Notes under the pieces: generated by a model
The model's input: the letters and a program-made list of their open reading frames with translations, nothing else
Database searches by the model: none
Told to the model about the DNA's origin: nothing
In this document: positions 42,957-51,844 of the stretch, piece after piece
Numbering within the stretch: position 1 is the first letter of the stretch
Layout: each line of letters begins with the position of its first letter
DNA from: Bog-473 sp963770645
Lineage (GTDB): Bacteria > Actinomycetota > Acidimicrobiia > Acidimicrobiales > RAAP-2
Assembly (NCBI GenBank): GCA_963770645.1
Contig: CAVYQL010000003.1
Location: 310,001 to 374,000 of the forward strand
Direction of reading: 5' to 3'
DNA length: 64,000 nucleotides
Program-made: the position numbers and the translations under genes

Positions 42957-44192
42957 GTGTTGGTCTTCACCTTTCCCGGACAGGGATCGCAACGTGCCGG
43001 AATGGGTGAGCCGTGGGTCGACCACCCGTCGTGGGAAGTGGTGGAAGAGGCTTCCGCAGCTGCCGACCGGGACCTGGCCCAGCTCCTCCTGCACGCTCCC
43101 ATTGACGAGCTGACGCAGACCGAGAACGCGCAGCTCGCGACCACGGTCCTGAGCCTCGTCGTACTCGACGCGGTGGAACGGATCGGTCTCACGCCGGCCG
43201 CGTGCGCCGGGCACAGCCTCGGTGAGTACACCGCGTTGGTGGCGAGCGGCGCTCTCGGCTTCGAGGACGGCATTCGCCTCGTGGTCGCCCGGGGTGAGGC
43301 CATGGCCCGCGCCGGCGAGGAGGCCCCCGGGACGATGGCCGCGTTGCTCGGCATCGCCGACGACGACGCGGAGGCGGCGTGCATGCGTGCCGAAGGCGAC
43401 GTGTGGGTGGCCAACTACAACGCACCGGGACAGGTGGTGATCGCCGGTACCGCCGAAGCCGTCGCGCTGGCTGGCGAGCTGGCCAAGGGCCTCGGTGCGA
43501 AGCGGGTCATGCCAATTGCCGTCTCGGGCGCGTTCCACACGCCTCTCATGCAGGGTGCGCGAGCTGACCTGCGCAAGGCCTTGGCCGAAGTGACCTTCTT
43601 GAGCCCTGAGGTCCGGGTGGTGGCCAATGTCGACGCCCATGTGCACGACGACCCCGCCGAGTGGCCGGGACTCCTCTCGGCGCAGCTGTGCAGCCCGGTT
43701 CGCTGGCGGCAAACCCTCGAGACGTTCGCCGGCTTGGGCTTGACCTCGCTCGTCGAGCTCGGCCCCGGTGGGGTCTTGAGCGGCCTGGCCAAGCGGAGCC
43801 TGCCCGACATCCAGTCGCTGGCCGTCTCCAAGCCCGAGGACCTCGACACCTTGATGGACCAGATCGGGAGTGCCGGGACGTGGCGGGCCGAACCGGCCAT
43901 GCACCAGGGCGAACACCTCTACATGTCCGAGCGCGTGGTGGTCAGCCCTTCCAGCGGGATCTTCAGCCCCGAAGCCTCGCTCCACGCACCAGGAACCGGG
44001 CTGTTGCCCGGGACCGGCAACGACCTCGAACAGTCGTCCGCTGTCGAAGTCGGCGATCTGGTCGGCCGCGTGGGAGTCTCCGAAGTGCGCACCCCGTTCG
44101 CGGGCCAGGTGATCCGTTGGCTGGCGGCCGACGGGGAGCGGGTCCAAGACGGTCAGCCGCTGGCCTGGCTGCGCGTTCCCGAGACGCGCTGA
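42957..44192 (+). CDS. fabD: Malonyl-CoA:ACP transacylase with a C-terminal pseudo-biotinyl domain
   Basis: About 411 residues from GTG 42957, chosen because the family starts VLVFTFPGQGSQ and GGAGCC lies 12 bp upstream. The active Ser is in AGHSLGEYTAL, with GAFHTPLM and ELGPGGVLSGLAKR further on; residues 1-310 are a complete FabD. The last 90 residues are extra: VVSPSSGIFSPEA, AVEVGDLVGRVG and VRTPFAGQVIRWLAADGERV with GQPLAWL follow the biotinyl/lipoyl fold but where EAMKM should stand there is no Lys. FabD moves malonyl groups from CoA to ACP for chain extension. First of four fab genes; its TGA overlaps the fabG ATG. Confidence 0.88.
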   Translation: MLVFTFPGQGSQRAGMGEPWVDHPSWEVVEEASAAADRDLAQLLLHAPIDELTQTENAQLATTVLSLVVLDAVERIGLTPAACAGHSLGEYTALVASGALGFEDGIRLVVARGEAMARAGEEAPGTMAALLGIADDDAEAACMRAEGDVWVANYNAPGQVVIAGTAEAVALAGELAKGLGAKRVMPIAVSGAFHTPLMQGARADLRKALAEVTFLSPEVRVVANVDAHVHDDPAEWPGLLSAQLCSPVRWRQTLETFAGLGLTSLVELGPGGVLSGLAKRSLPDIQSLAVSKPEDLDTLMDQIGSAGTWRAEPAMHQGEHLYMSERVVVSPSSGIFSPEASLHAPGTGLLPGTGNDLEQSSAVEVGDLVGRVGVSEVRTPFAGQVIRWLAADGERVQDGQPLAWLRVPETR

Positions 44193-44917
44193 TGGCAGTC
44201 GTGCTCGTGACCGGCGGCACGCGCGGCATCGGCGCGGCCTGCGTGGAGTGGTTCCTGGCCAACGGCGACAGCGTTGCCACGACGTATCGCTCGGGCGAGC
44301 CGCCGGGTGCTCCCGGGGGCGCGGATATGGATCGCTTCTTTCCGGTGCGCTGTGACGTCCGCGACCTCGACGAGATCGATGCGGCGTTCTCGTCAATCGA
44401 AGAACGGTGGGGGCCCGTCGAGGTCTTGGTTGCCAACGCCGGGATCACGACGGACTCGCTGCTGCTCCGGATGAGCGAGCAGGCATTCTGCGACGTGATC
44501 GACGCCAACCTCACGGGGTCGTTCCGTGTGGCCAAGCGCGCGGTGGCCAAGATGCTCCGCCTCCATGCAGGCCGGATCATCTTCGTCTCGTCGGTGGGAG
44601 CCTTCGTCGGCCTTCCTGGACAGGCCAACTACGCCGCATCGAAGGCTGGGCTCGTCGGTCTGGCCCGGGCGATCGCCCGCGAGGTGGGCAGCCGGCAGAT
44701 CACCGTGAACGTCGTCGCGCCCGGGCTGATCGACACCGATATGACGGCGGCGCTCGGCGACGACCGGGTCGCTCTGATGACGAGTCAGGTTCCCCTCGGG
44801 CATGCGGGCAGCGTCGAGGACGTGGCGGGCGTCGTGGGTTTTTTGGCCTCGGACGCCGCTGCCTACGTCACCGGGGCCGTGGTCCCGGTCGATGGCGGGC
44901 TCGGCATGGGGCTGTAG
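44192..44917 (+). CDS. fabG: 3-Oxoacyl-ACP reductase
   Basis: 241 residues; ATG 44192 overlaps the fabD stop by one base (TGATG). NADPH-binding motif VTGGTRGIGAACVEWF, NAG loop VANAGITTDSLLLRM, catalytic Ser in FVSSVGAFVGLPGQ, then YAASKAG (Tyr/Lys), VAPGLIDTDMT and VPVDGGLGMGL. The GITTDSLL(L/F)RM stretch is characteristic of FabG rather than other SDRs. It reduces 3-oxoacyl-ACP in each elongation round. The gene sits 34 bp ahead of acpP in the fab operon. Confidence 0.92.
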   Translation: MAVVLVTGGTRGIGAACVEWFLANGDSVATTYRSGEPPGAPGGADMDRFFPVRCDVRDLDEIDAAFSSIEERWGPVEVLVANAGITTDSLLLRMSEQAFCDVIDANLTGSFRVAKRAVAKMLRLHAGRIIFVSSVGAFVGLPGQANYAASKAGLVGLARAIAREVGSRQITVNVVAPGLIDTDMTAALGDDRVALMTSQVPLGHAGSVEDVAGVVGFLASDAAAYVTGAVVPVDGGLGMGL

Positions 44918-44951
44918 CGTGCAAGAGAGCCAACAGACAAAGGAGCAGCGA

Positions 44952-45191
44952 GTGGACAGCGACGCAGCGTTCGAGAAGTTTCGCGAGTGCGCCGTGGAGG
45001 TACTGCAGGTGCCGGCAGACAAGATCACCAAGGAGGCCAAGTTCGCCGAGGATCTCGACGCCGACAGCCTCGACCTGGTGGAGCTCGTGATGGCGCTCGA
45101 AGAAGCCTTTGACGTCACGGTCGAGGAGACGGAACTCGAAGACGTCACCACGGTCGGCCAGGCGTTCGACCTGATCTCCTCGAAGCTCTGA
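44952..45191 (+). CDS. acpP: Acyl carrier protein
   Basis: 79 residues from GTG 44952, with AGGAG 6 bp upstream. The phosphopantetheine site is Ser in AEDLDADSLDLVELVMALEE, an otherwise standard DSL motif, and helix III reads VEETELEDVTTVGQAFDLI. The strongly acidic composition fits. Carries growing acyl chains between FabD, FabG and FabF products. Its stop overlaps the fabF ATG (TGATG). Confidence 0.93.
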   Translation: MDSDAAFEKFRECAVEVLQVPADKITKEAKFAEDLDADSLDLVELVMALEEAFDVTVEETELEDVTTVGQAFDLISSKL

Positions 45192-46387
45192 TGCAACTCG
45201 GGATCGGTGCCGGGGGACCGATCCCGGGGCGGCGTGTCGCCGTCACGGGACTCGGCGCCGTCACGTGCTGCGGCGTGGGTGTCGAGGCCCTGTGGGACGG
45301 CCTCCTTCACCCTTCGGTGGTGGGCGGAGTCGTCCGCGACTACGAACCGGCGGACTGGTTCGGGCCGAAGGAGGTGCGCCAGCTCGACCGGTTTGCCCAG
45401 TTCTCGATCGCCGCGGCCGACATGGCCGTCAACGCCGCTGGGGACCTCGCGGTCGACCCGGCGAAAGCCGGCGTGATCTTCGCCACGGGCGTCGGGGGTT
45501 TCGAAACGCTGGCCGAACAGGTCGGCGTCTACAACGCCAAAGGTCCAGACCGTGTCTCGCCCCGCCTGGTACCGATGATGATGGCCAATGCGGGCGCGGC
45601 CGGTATCTCCATGCGGATGGGCTGGCGCGGCCCCTCCGAGGTCATCTGCACCGCCTGCGCGGCCGGGACGCACGCCATTGCCGGTGCGGCCCGGCTCATC
45701 GCGTCCGGTCGCTGCGACGTGGCGATCGGGGGCGGGTCCGAGGCGAGCATGCACCCCGTCGCGATTGCGGCGTTCTCCAACATGACCGCCCTGTCCACAA
45801 CGGGCCACTCCCGCCCCTTCGACATCCGCCGGGACGGTTTCGTAATGACGGAGGGTGCGGCGGCCCTCGTGCTCGAGGACTGGGACCGTGCGGTCGGTCG
45901 CGGTGCGACCATCCTCGCCGAGGTCGCCGGCGCCGCCAGCACCGCAGACGCGCATCACATCACCGCCCCCGCACCCGACGGTGCCGGCGCGGTGGCCTGC
46001 ATGGAGCTGGCCCTGGCCGACGCTGGCATCGCTCCGTCGGACGTCGGACACATCAACGCCCACGGCACCTCGACGCCCCTCAACGACCTCGCCGAGGCGC
46101 GTGCCATCACCAAGGTCTTCGGCGAGCCCGGCCCACTCGTGACCTCTACCAAGGGTGTCACCGGTCACGGGCTGGCCGCGGCCGGTGCCATCGAAGCAGT
46201 GGCCGCAGTGCTCACCATCGACCGCGCCACCATTCCACCGACGGCGGGTTACGAGGAACCGGACCCCGAGATCACGCTTCCGATCGTGCATGGAGCGCCA
46301 CAGCCCTGGGAGCCGAGCGCAGTCCTCTCAAACTCCTTCGGCTTCGGTGGCCACAACGGCTGCCTCGTCCTGCTGCCGCCCGCCTGA
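45191..46387 (+). CDS. fabF: 3-Oxoacyl-ACP synthase II
   Basis: 398 residues. Thiolase-fold condensing enzyme: the nucleophile Cys in ICTACAAGTHAIA, the first His in INAHGTSTPLNDL, and the second His in TKGVTGHGLAAAG, giving the Cys-His-His set of KAS I/II enzymes; NSFGFGGHN closes the active site. It condenses malonyl-ACP with acyl-ACP. No fabH is present, so initiation is encoded elsewhere. Last gene of the fabD-fabG-acpP-fabF operon. The usual KSMTGH lysine motif reads STKGVTGH here, a mild variation. Confidence 0.92.
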   Translation: MQLGIGAGGPIPGRRVAVTGLGAVTCCGVGVEALWDGLLHPSVVGGVVRDYEPADWFGPKEVRQLDRFAQFSIAAADMAVNAAGDLAVDPAKAGVIFATGVGGFETLAEQVGVYNAKGPDRVSPRLVPMMMANAGAAGISMRMGWRGPSEVICTACAAGTHAIAGAARLIASGRCDVAIGGGSEASMHPVAIAAFSNMTALSTTGHSRPFDIRRDGFVMTEGAAALVLEDWDRAVGRGATILAEVAGAASTADAHHITAPAPDGAGAVACMELALADAGIAPSDVGHINAHGTSTPLNDLAEARAITKVFGEPGPLVTSTKGVTGHGLAAAGAIEAVAAVLTIDRATIPPTAGYEEPDPEITLPIVHGAPQPWEPSAVLSNSFGFGGHNGCLVLLPPA

Positions 46388-46448
46388 GTCCAGCCACTAA
46401 GGTCGCACCCTCGCTGCCGCCTCGGCGGCGGCCTCACGAGGTTGGTGG

Positions 46449-47657
46449 ATGGCAAGTCTGCACTCCTGGCGAGCCGCGGCGCGCCGCAACGTCCTGGTCT
46501 TGGTCGCGGTGGGCGCCGTGCTCGTTGCGCTTGCGGCCGGCGGCGTCGTCCTGGCGACACGGAGCAACTCGCCCCCACCGCCCTCCCCCGCGACCTCCAC
46601 TCGGGTGGTCGCCCTCGGGGATTCGGTGCCCTACGGGCACGGTCTCGCGAACCCGTACCTGACCCCGCAGGTCGGGCTCCCCGCGGACGCGGTCTCCCAG
46701 GGACCATCGGTCCTCGCCTATCCCAGCCTGGTGGCGCGCGACCTCGGGCTCACCATGACCGTACGCCCGACCAACTGCGACTTCGTGGGCGACCAGCTCG
46801 CCATCAGTGGCGCCGTCGCCGACCCGGCGGACAACGTGTCGCGCGACGGCCAGTGCCTCGTGCCACCCCGGCCGGCCCGCAACCTCGACGACGAGATCGC
46901 GGCCGCCGACCTGGCGCAGCATCCGGCGCGCCTCGTCTTGCTCCAAGACGGCGCGGACGACATCCACTTCAGCGCCTGCCTCGAGTACGAGTTGGCCCGC
47001 GTCGCCGGGATCGGCATCGGCCTCGGCACATCCTGTGTGGGCAACGGATCCGTCACGGGCCACCTCGCCACCGAGCTCAGCCGCGTCCGCAGCAGCTTGG
47101 CCGGCGCCATTGAGAGAGTGGCGCCTCACGCCGGCACCGTCGCCGTGCTCGACTACTACCAGCCGGTCCCCGCACCGGCCCAGATCGCAGGAGGCACCAG
47201 TGCTCCGGGGCTCCATACCAACCTCGTCTGCGCCGGTCTGAAGCCCAATGCCGCCAGCACGTACGCGGCGGCGCAGCTCGTGCTCAGCGGCTTGAACAAC
47301 GCTATCGCCGGTGCCGTGGCCGACGCCCGCGAGCACCATGTCACCAACGTGCGACTCCTCGACATCGCGGGCACCCTCGACGGGCACGGCATCTGCACGG
47401 CCGACCCATGGGTCTTCTCGGGAGAGCCGCTGCCCGACACCACATTGGCTGCCGACACGGAGCGGATCCTGGCGGCGAAAGCCTGTACCGACACCGACGC
47501 GCTGCACGCTCCGGCGTCGTGCTCGGGGCTCAGCGCGGCGGCGCGGGCGGCAGAGAGCAACCTGCAGGGCTACGTTTGGCGAGCCGCGCACCCGACCGCG
47601 GCCGGGCAGCGCGCCATTGCGGCCGTCGTCGCCAGTCGCCTCCGGAACCGGATCTAG
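46449..47657 (+). CDS. Secreted SGNH/GDSL hydrolase
   Basis: 402 residues. One N-terminal hydrophobic segment (NVLVLVAVGAVLVALAAGGVVLA, about 14-36) acts as signal or anchor, followed by a Pro/Ser linker. Block I is VVALGDSVPYGHG (Ser59), the middle block LLQDGADDIHFS takes the place of GxND, and the catalytic His is His381 in HPTAAGQRA, without the usual Asp two or three residues ahead (RAAHPT). Eight cysteines suggest extracellular disulfides. Likely an esterase or lipase acting outside the cell. It follows fabF by 61 bp but its role need not be related. It overlaps trpA by 4 bp (convergent). Confidence 0.75.
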   Translation: MASLHSWRAAARRNVLVLVAVGAVLVALAAGGVVLATRSNSPPPPSPATSTRVVALGDSVPYGHGLANPYLTPQVGLPADAVSQGPSVLAYPSLVARDLGLTMTVRPTNCDFVGDQLAISGAVADPADNVSRDGQCLVPPRPARNLDDEIAAADLAQHPARLVLLQDGADDIHFSACLEYELARVAGIGIGLGTSCVGNGSVTGHLATELSRVRSSLAGAIERVAPHAGTVAVLDYYQPVPAPAQIAGGTSAPGLHTNLVCAGLKPNAASTYAAAQLVLSGLNNAIAGAVADAREHHVTNVRLLDIAGTLDGHGICTADPWVFSGEPLPDTTLAADTERILAAKACTDTDALHAPASCSGLSAAARAAESNLQGYVWRAAHPTAAGQRAIAAVVASRLRNRI

Positions 47658-48424
47658 TCGATCGCGTCGCGCAGCGAACCCACGAAGGAGGCAGCTGCCT
47701 CGGGACCCCCGTCCTCGAGCAGTCGGCGCACCACGGCGGACCCGACGATGACACCGTCGGCGACGCGACACACCTCGGCCGCCTGTGCCGGAGTCGACAC
47801 GCCGATCCCCACGCACACCGGCATGTCCGTGTGCTCACGCACTCGCTCGACGACCCCCGCCGCATCGGACCCGAGGTCGGCGCGCTCGCCGGTCACGCCC
47901 ATGCGCGCCACCGCATAGACGAAGCCGCGTGCCCTGGCGCAGATCCGCTCCACCCGCTCTGGAGGGCTCGACGGCGCGACCAGGAGCACGGTGTCGATCC
48001 CGGCCCCGTCGGCCTCGGCCGCCCACGGGCCCAGCTCTTCGATGGGGAGGTCGGGCACGATGGCTCCTCCCACGCCGGCCGCCGCCAGCGACCGGGCCAT
48101 CCTCTTGTGGCCGGCACGAAAGACGAGGTTGTAATACGTCATAACGACCACGGGGACGGGCACTTCGGCTCGCGCGATGCCGTCGAGCACCTGCTCGGGC
48201 GTCGTCCCCCGGGCGAGCGCACGCAACGCTGCCTCTTGGATGACCGGACCGTCGATCATCGGGTCCGAGAACGGGATCCCCACCTCGACGGCGTCCGCGC
48301 CCGCCGCGACCAGCGCCGCCAGCGATAGCCCCCAGTCCTCGGTCATGCCGCCCATCAGATACGGGATGAGGAGCTTGCGGCCGCGTTCACGCCCTGCCCG
48401 CAATTCCTTTTCGAGGTCAGGCAT
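47654..48424 (-). CDS. trpA: Tryptophan synthase alpha chain
   Basis: 256 residues. LIPYLMGGMTEDWGLSLAAL, VEVGIPFSDPMIDGPVIQEA with the catalytic acid region, VVVMTYYNLVFRAG, GAIVPDLPIEELGPWA and FVYAVARMGVTGER are the expected TrpA motifs; GIGVSTPAQAAEV binds the phosphate. The commonly invariant Glu of the family corresponds to the E in VEVGIPFSDP. It cleaves indole-3-glycerol phosphate to indole, which tunnels to TrpB. Last gene of the his-trp run; it overlaps trpB by 8 bp and converges on the SGNH hydrolase. Confidence 0.95.
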   Translation of the reverse strand: MPDLEKELRAGRERGRKLLIPYLMGGMTEDWGLSLAALVAAGADAVEVGIPFSDPMIDGPVIQEAALRALARGTTPEQVLDGIARAEVPVPVVVMTYYNLVFRAGHKRMARSLAAAGVGGAIVPDLPIEELGPWAAEADGAGIDTVLLVAPSSPPERVERICARARGFVYAVARMGVTGERADLGSDAAGVVERVREHTDMPVCVGIGVSTPAQAAEVCRVADGVIVGSAVVRRLLEDGGPEAAASFVGSLRDAID

Positions 48425-49613
48425 CGGAGGTCGTCGTGCTGAAGATCTCGCGCACCTGGGCCACGTCCTTGTCGCCGCGGCCCGAAAGCGTCACCAACAC
48501 GGTCGACCCAGCCCGCAACGCCTCGGTGCGGGCGCTGCGGGCCACCCAGGCTATGGCGTGCGCAGACTCGAGGGCCGGGATGATGCCTTCGGTGTGACTG
48601 AGGAGGCGGAACGCCTCGAGTACCTCGGCGTCGTCCGCGGTGGAGTACTCGGCCCGCCCGATGGAGGCCAGGTGGGCATGTTCAGGGCCCAGGCCCGGGT
48701 AGTCGAGGCCGGCCGAGATCGACTCGGCCTCCTCGATCTGTCCGACCTCGTCCTGGAGCAGGCGTGAGTACATGCCGTGGAGGACCCCAGGGATGCCGTT
48801 GGTCACCGCCGCGCCGCCCGCTGCCTCCACCCCCACCAGTCGCGCGCCGGTGTCCACGAAGCCAGCGAACGTCCCCGCGGCATTCGACCCGCCTCCGATG
48901 CACGCCACCACCACGTCGGGGTCGCGGCCGTCGAGGAGGTTGCGACACTGCTCGCGTGCCTCGTTCCCGACCACCCGTTGGAACTGGCGCACCATATAGG
49001 GGAATGGGTGCGGCCCCATGACCGACCCGAGGCAATAGTGGGTCGTGTCGACGGTGGCCACCCATTCGCGCATCGCCTCGTTGACCGCGTCCTTCAGCGT
49101 CCGGCTGCCCGAGGTAACCGGGCGGACCTCTGCGCCGAGCAGTTCCATGCGGAAGACGTTGAGCTCTTGGCGCTTGGTGTCGACCTCGCCCATGAACACG
49201 GTGCACTCGAGCCCGAACAGCGCCGCCGCGGTCGCCGCGGCCACGCCGTGCTGCCCCGCACCGGTCTCGGCAATCATGCGCGGCTTGCCCATGCGGGTAG
49301 TGAGCAGCGCCTGGCCGACGACGTTGTTGAGCTTGTGCGAGCCGGTGTGGGCCAGGTCCTCGCGCTTCAGCAGCACGCGCACGCCCAGGCGCTCGGAGAG
49401 CCGCCGGCACTCGGTCACGGGCGTGGGGCGGCCGCCGTAGTCGCGCAAGAGCTCGTCGAGCTGTGTGCGAAACGCGGGGTCTCCCCACGCCTCGTCGAAC
49501 TCCTTTTCCAGCTCGATGCACGCCGGCATGAGCGACTCGGGGACGAAGCGACCGCCGAACGCGCCGAACCTGCCGTCGGGTCCTGGCCGCGCCATGAGGC
49601 TTTCGTCGCTCAC
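48417..49613 (-). CDS. trpB: Tryptophan synthase beta chain
   Basis: 398 residues from GTG 49613, whose GTGA overlaps the trpF stop; ATG 49594 is the alternative. GRFGAFGGRFVPESLMPA is the family N-terminus. The PLP Lys lies in AHTGSHKLNNVVGQAL, the catalytic Glu in AETGAGQHGVA, and the phosphate-binding loop in CIGGGSNAAGTF. Condenses indole with serine. Upstream open sequence in this frame belongs to trpF shadow coding and is not part of the protein. Confidence 0.95.
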   Translation of the reverse strand: MSDESLMARPGPDGRFGAFGGRFVPESLMPACIELEKEFDEAWGDPAFRTQLDELLRDYGGRPTPVTECRRLSERLGVRVLLKREDLAHTGSHKLNNVVGQALLTTRMGKPRMIAETGAGQHGVAAATAAALFGLECTVFMGEVDTKRQELNVFRMELLGAEVRPVTSGSRTLKDAVNEAMREWVATVDTTHYCLGSVMGPHPFPYMVRQFQRVVGNEAREQCRNLLDGRDPDVVVACIGGGSNAAGTFAGFVDTGARLVGVEAAGGAAVTNGIPGVLHGMYSRLLQDEVGQIEEAESISAGLDYPGLGPEHAHLASIGRAEYSTADDAEVLEAFRLLSHTEGIIPALESAHAIAWVARSARTEALRAGSTVLVTLSGRGDKDVAQVREIFSTTTSDA

Positions 49614-50293
49614 CCGTCCCTCCAGTCGTAGGGCTCTTCGCTGGCGGGGTTCTCGACCGCGTCCCGAGCCGCAACGTCGGCCGCTGCCTGTCTCGCACGC
49701 TGAATGAAGTCGCGGAGCTTCAAAGGGTCCTTCCGCCCTGGTGCGGCCTCCACCCCGCTGTCCACATCGACACCCGCCGGGCGCAGATGCGCCACCGCCT
49801 CGCCGACGTTGTCGGGCCCCAGTCCACCGCACACGATCAGACGGTGGTGGTCAGCCACGCCCTCTGCGAGCCGCCAGTCGAAGACCTTGCCCGAGCCCGG
49901 GTTGTCTCCGTCCACCATGAGATAGTCGGCACCGAACTCCCCGAAGCGCCCGATGCTGCGCTCGCCGGCCCGGAACGCCTTGATCACCGTGGGCACGCGA
50001 GCCCGCACCCACTGGGTCTCCTCGGCGGTCTCGTGCCCGTGCAGCTGCGCTGCGCCCAGGCCGGCGACCCGTACGGCCTCGACGACCCGTTGCGGTGCCT
50101 CGTCGCGGAAGACGCCCACCGTCAGCACGTGTTCGGGCAGCCGCTTCGCGATGTCGCCCGCCAGCTGGACCGAGACCTGACGCGGCGACGGGGCGAAGAT
50201 GAACCCCACCGACGACGCGCCCAGGCTGACCGCAAGGAGAGCGTCGGCTTCCGACGTGACCCCGCAGATCTTGATGAGGAGGTCGTCGCTCAT
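49610..50293 (-). CDS. trpF: Phosphoribosylanthranilate isomerase
   Basis: 227 residues. LLIKICGVTSEADALLAV carries the catalytic Cys in KICG; SVGFIFAPSPRQV, VGVFRDEAPQRVVEAV, LGAAQLHGHE, YLMVDGDNPGSGKVFDW with the second catalytic acid, and VCGGLGPDNVGEAV follow. The C-terminal 25 residues after GVEAAPGRKDP..LRDFIQ are acidic and not conserved. It isomerises phosphoribosylanthranilate to the carboxyphenylamino-deoxyribulose phosphate. ATG overlaps trpC by 4 bp. Confidence 0.94.
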   Translation of the reverse strand: MSDDLLIKICGVTSEADALLAVSLGASSVGFIFAPSPRQVSVQLAGDIAKRLPEHVLTVGVFRDEAPQRVVEAVRVAGLGAAQLHGHETAEETQWVRARVPTVIKAFRAGERSIGRFGEFGADYLMVDGDNPGSGKVFDWRLAEGVADHHRLIVCGGLGPDNVGEAVAHLRPAGVDVDSGVEAAPGRKDPLKLRDFIQRARQAAADVAARDAVENPASEEPYDWRDG

Positions 50294-51078
50294 CGCGCTC
50301 CGACGGGATACCCGACCAGCTCTCGGAGCTGGCTCGGACGATCACCCGCCCGCACGAGCGTTTCGCCGACCAGGATCGAGTCGAAGCCCGCCTCGGCGAG
50401 CCGGCGCGCGTCGGCACTGTCACGGATCCCCGACTCGGCCACCGCGACGACGTCGGCGGGAATCTGCGCCGCCAGTGCGCACGCCCGCTCGTGATCCACC
50501 TCGAAAGTGTGGAGGTCGCGCTGGTTCACACCGACCACGCGCGAGCCGGCGGCTAGCGCCCGGCCGAGCTCCACCTCGTCGTGCACCTCCACGAGCGCGG
50601 TGAGCCCGAGCTCGTGGGCGACCGCCGCACACCGGCCCAGCTCGTCGTCGTCGAGCGCGGCGACGATGAGCAGGACCGCATCGGCTTCCATCAGGCGCGC
50701 ATCGACGACGTCGGCCTCGCACACGGTGAAGTCCTTGCGCAGGACGGGCAGCCCCGAAGCCCGGCGTGCCGCCATGAGATCAGCAGCGGACCCACCGAAG
50801 AACTGCTCGTCGGTCAGCACCGAAAGGCAGGAGGCCCCGCCCGCGGCGTACTCCTTGGCCACCTGCTCAGGCTGCAGCCCCGGGTCGAGATCGCCCTTGG
50901 ACGGAGAGCGGCGCTTGATCTCGGCGATGCAGGTCAGCCCCTCACCTCGCAGCGCCGCAGAGAAGTCTCGAGGCATCGGCGCCCTGGCGGCGCGTTCGAG
51001 CAGGTCACTCAGGCGGCGACCGTCGTCGGCCGCACGGGCTCGATGGGAGGCGACGATGTCCGCCAGATAGGTGGGCAT
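50290..51078 (-). CDS. trpC: Indole-3-glycerol phosphate synthase
   Basis: 262 residues. LTCIAEIKRRSPSKGDLDPG contains the catalytic Lys and phosphate-binding part, SCLSVLTDEQFFGGSAADLMAAR and VLRKDFTVCEADVVDARLM give the next acids, ALVEVHDEVELGRALAAG, GVNQRDLHTFEVD and VAVAESGIRDSADARRLAEAG complete the barrel. It closes the indole ring. A 95-bp gap upstream, longer than elsewhere in the run, may hold an internal promoter. Confidence 0.95.
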   Translation of the reverse strand: MPTYLADIVASHRARAADDGRRLSDLLERAARAPMPRDFSAALRGEGLTCIAEIKRRSPSKGDLDPGLQPEQVAKEYAAGGASCLSVLTDEQFFGGSAADLMAARRASGLPVLRKDFTVCEADVVDARLMEADAVLLIVAALDDDELGRCAAVAHELGLTALVEVHDEVELGRALAAGSRVVGVNQRDLHTFEVDHERACALAAQIPADVVAVAESGIRDSADARRLAEAGFDSILVGETLVRAGDRPSQLRELVGYPVGAR

Positions 51079-51173
51079 GACGCCTCAGCGTAGCGGCGCG
51101 CCCTTTGCGAGAAGGCCCACCGTGCTCGCAGCCGAATCCGACCGGCTCCAACGGTGTCCCGGCGAGATCAGTC

Positions 51174-51380
51174 TCAGCCGTGGACGCGAGTGAGGATCTT
51201 CTCGCGCCGCTGGCGCGCGTCACGCGGCAGCTCGTCTCGCACGATGTCGGCCGGGCCGTGGTCGGCCGCTGCGTGAAGCATGTCGGCGATGCCCGAATAA
51301 ATGACCTCGATCGTGAAGTCGTCCACCTCTACCGCGGCCAGCTCGCCGCCGTCCTCCGCCAGACGGATGATCCTGACCAT
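51174..51380 (-). CDS. Small hypothetical protein
   Basis: 68 residues: MVRIIRLAEDGGELAAVEVDDFTIEVIYSGI-like start, then IADMLHAAADHGPADIVRDELPRDARQRREKIL. Mixed beta then helical character, acidic, no known motif. Its ATG overlaps the stop of the next small gene upstream (TGATG), favouring both being real and co-translated. Function unknown; it lies 95 bp upstream of trpC. Confidence 0.5.
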   Translation of the reverse strand: MVRIIRLAEDGGELAAVEVDDFTIEVIYSGIADMLHAAADHGPADIVRDELPRDARQRREKILTRVHG

Positions 51381-51535
51381 CAGTCGTTCCCGGTGCCGGA
51401 GGCGGCCTGGTCGCTCTGGCGCTCAATGGCGATGCACTCGCCGTCTTGAAACACCCAGCCGACCACCCGCCACGGCATGGGGTCCGGCCGCGGCTTGGCT
51501 GTCGTCGTCGCCTTCGTTTCCCCGGTCCCTGCCAT
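51380..51535 (-). CDS. Very small hypothetical protein
   Basis: 51 residues from ATG 51535, containing PMPWRVVGWVFQDGECIAIER, a compact beta-like stretch with normal codon use, and a short hydrophilic tail. No ribosome-binding site is obvious; an upstream ATG at 51619 would lengthen it to 79 residues with an unlikely N-terminus. The TGATG junction with the next gene is the main support. Function unknown. Confidence 0.4.
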   Translation of the reverse strand: MAGTGETKATTTAKPRPDPMPWRVVGWVFQDGECIAIERQSDQAASGTGND

Positions 51536-51646
51536 GAGGAGATGTTGCGCTCGCGTTGTGTCATGCCCGGTGAAGTTCGGTTGCAGTCGAGGTGCCGTCC
51601 GGCGTGCCGGGCACGGCATTCCCTCCGGCGCAAGACGAGCAGTGGC

Positions 51647-51844
51647 TCAGCGCGCGAAGAGGTGCCAGCCCGCCCACATCCACGCCAGAACGAGGGCGAC
51701 CCGCAGCAGCGGTCCGGTCGCCGCCCGCTCCAAGACAACCGAAGGACGGGCCACCCGCGCGCGGCCCGAACGCGACCACGCCCAGAGGCCCAGCACGGCC
51801 ACGCCGAGCAGAGCCCACACGAGGTACGTCAGGGCACTGCTCAC
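51647..51844 (-). CDS. Small two-helix membrane protein
   Basis: 65 residues with one hydrophobic helix near the start (YLVWALLGVAVLGLWAW) and one at the end (LLRVALVLAWMWAGWHLFAR), joined by a basic loop. The C-terminal W.GWHLFAR is a pattern I recall from small actinobacterial membrane proteins of DUF6186 type, but this is tentative. ATG overlaps the stop of the upstream membrane-protein gene by 4 bp, so the two probably form a complex or unit. Confidence 0.6.
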   Translation of the reverse strand: MSSALTYLVWALLGVAVLGLWAWSRSGRARVARPSVVLERAATGPLLRVALVLAWMWAGWHLFAR

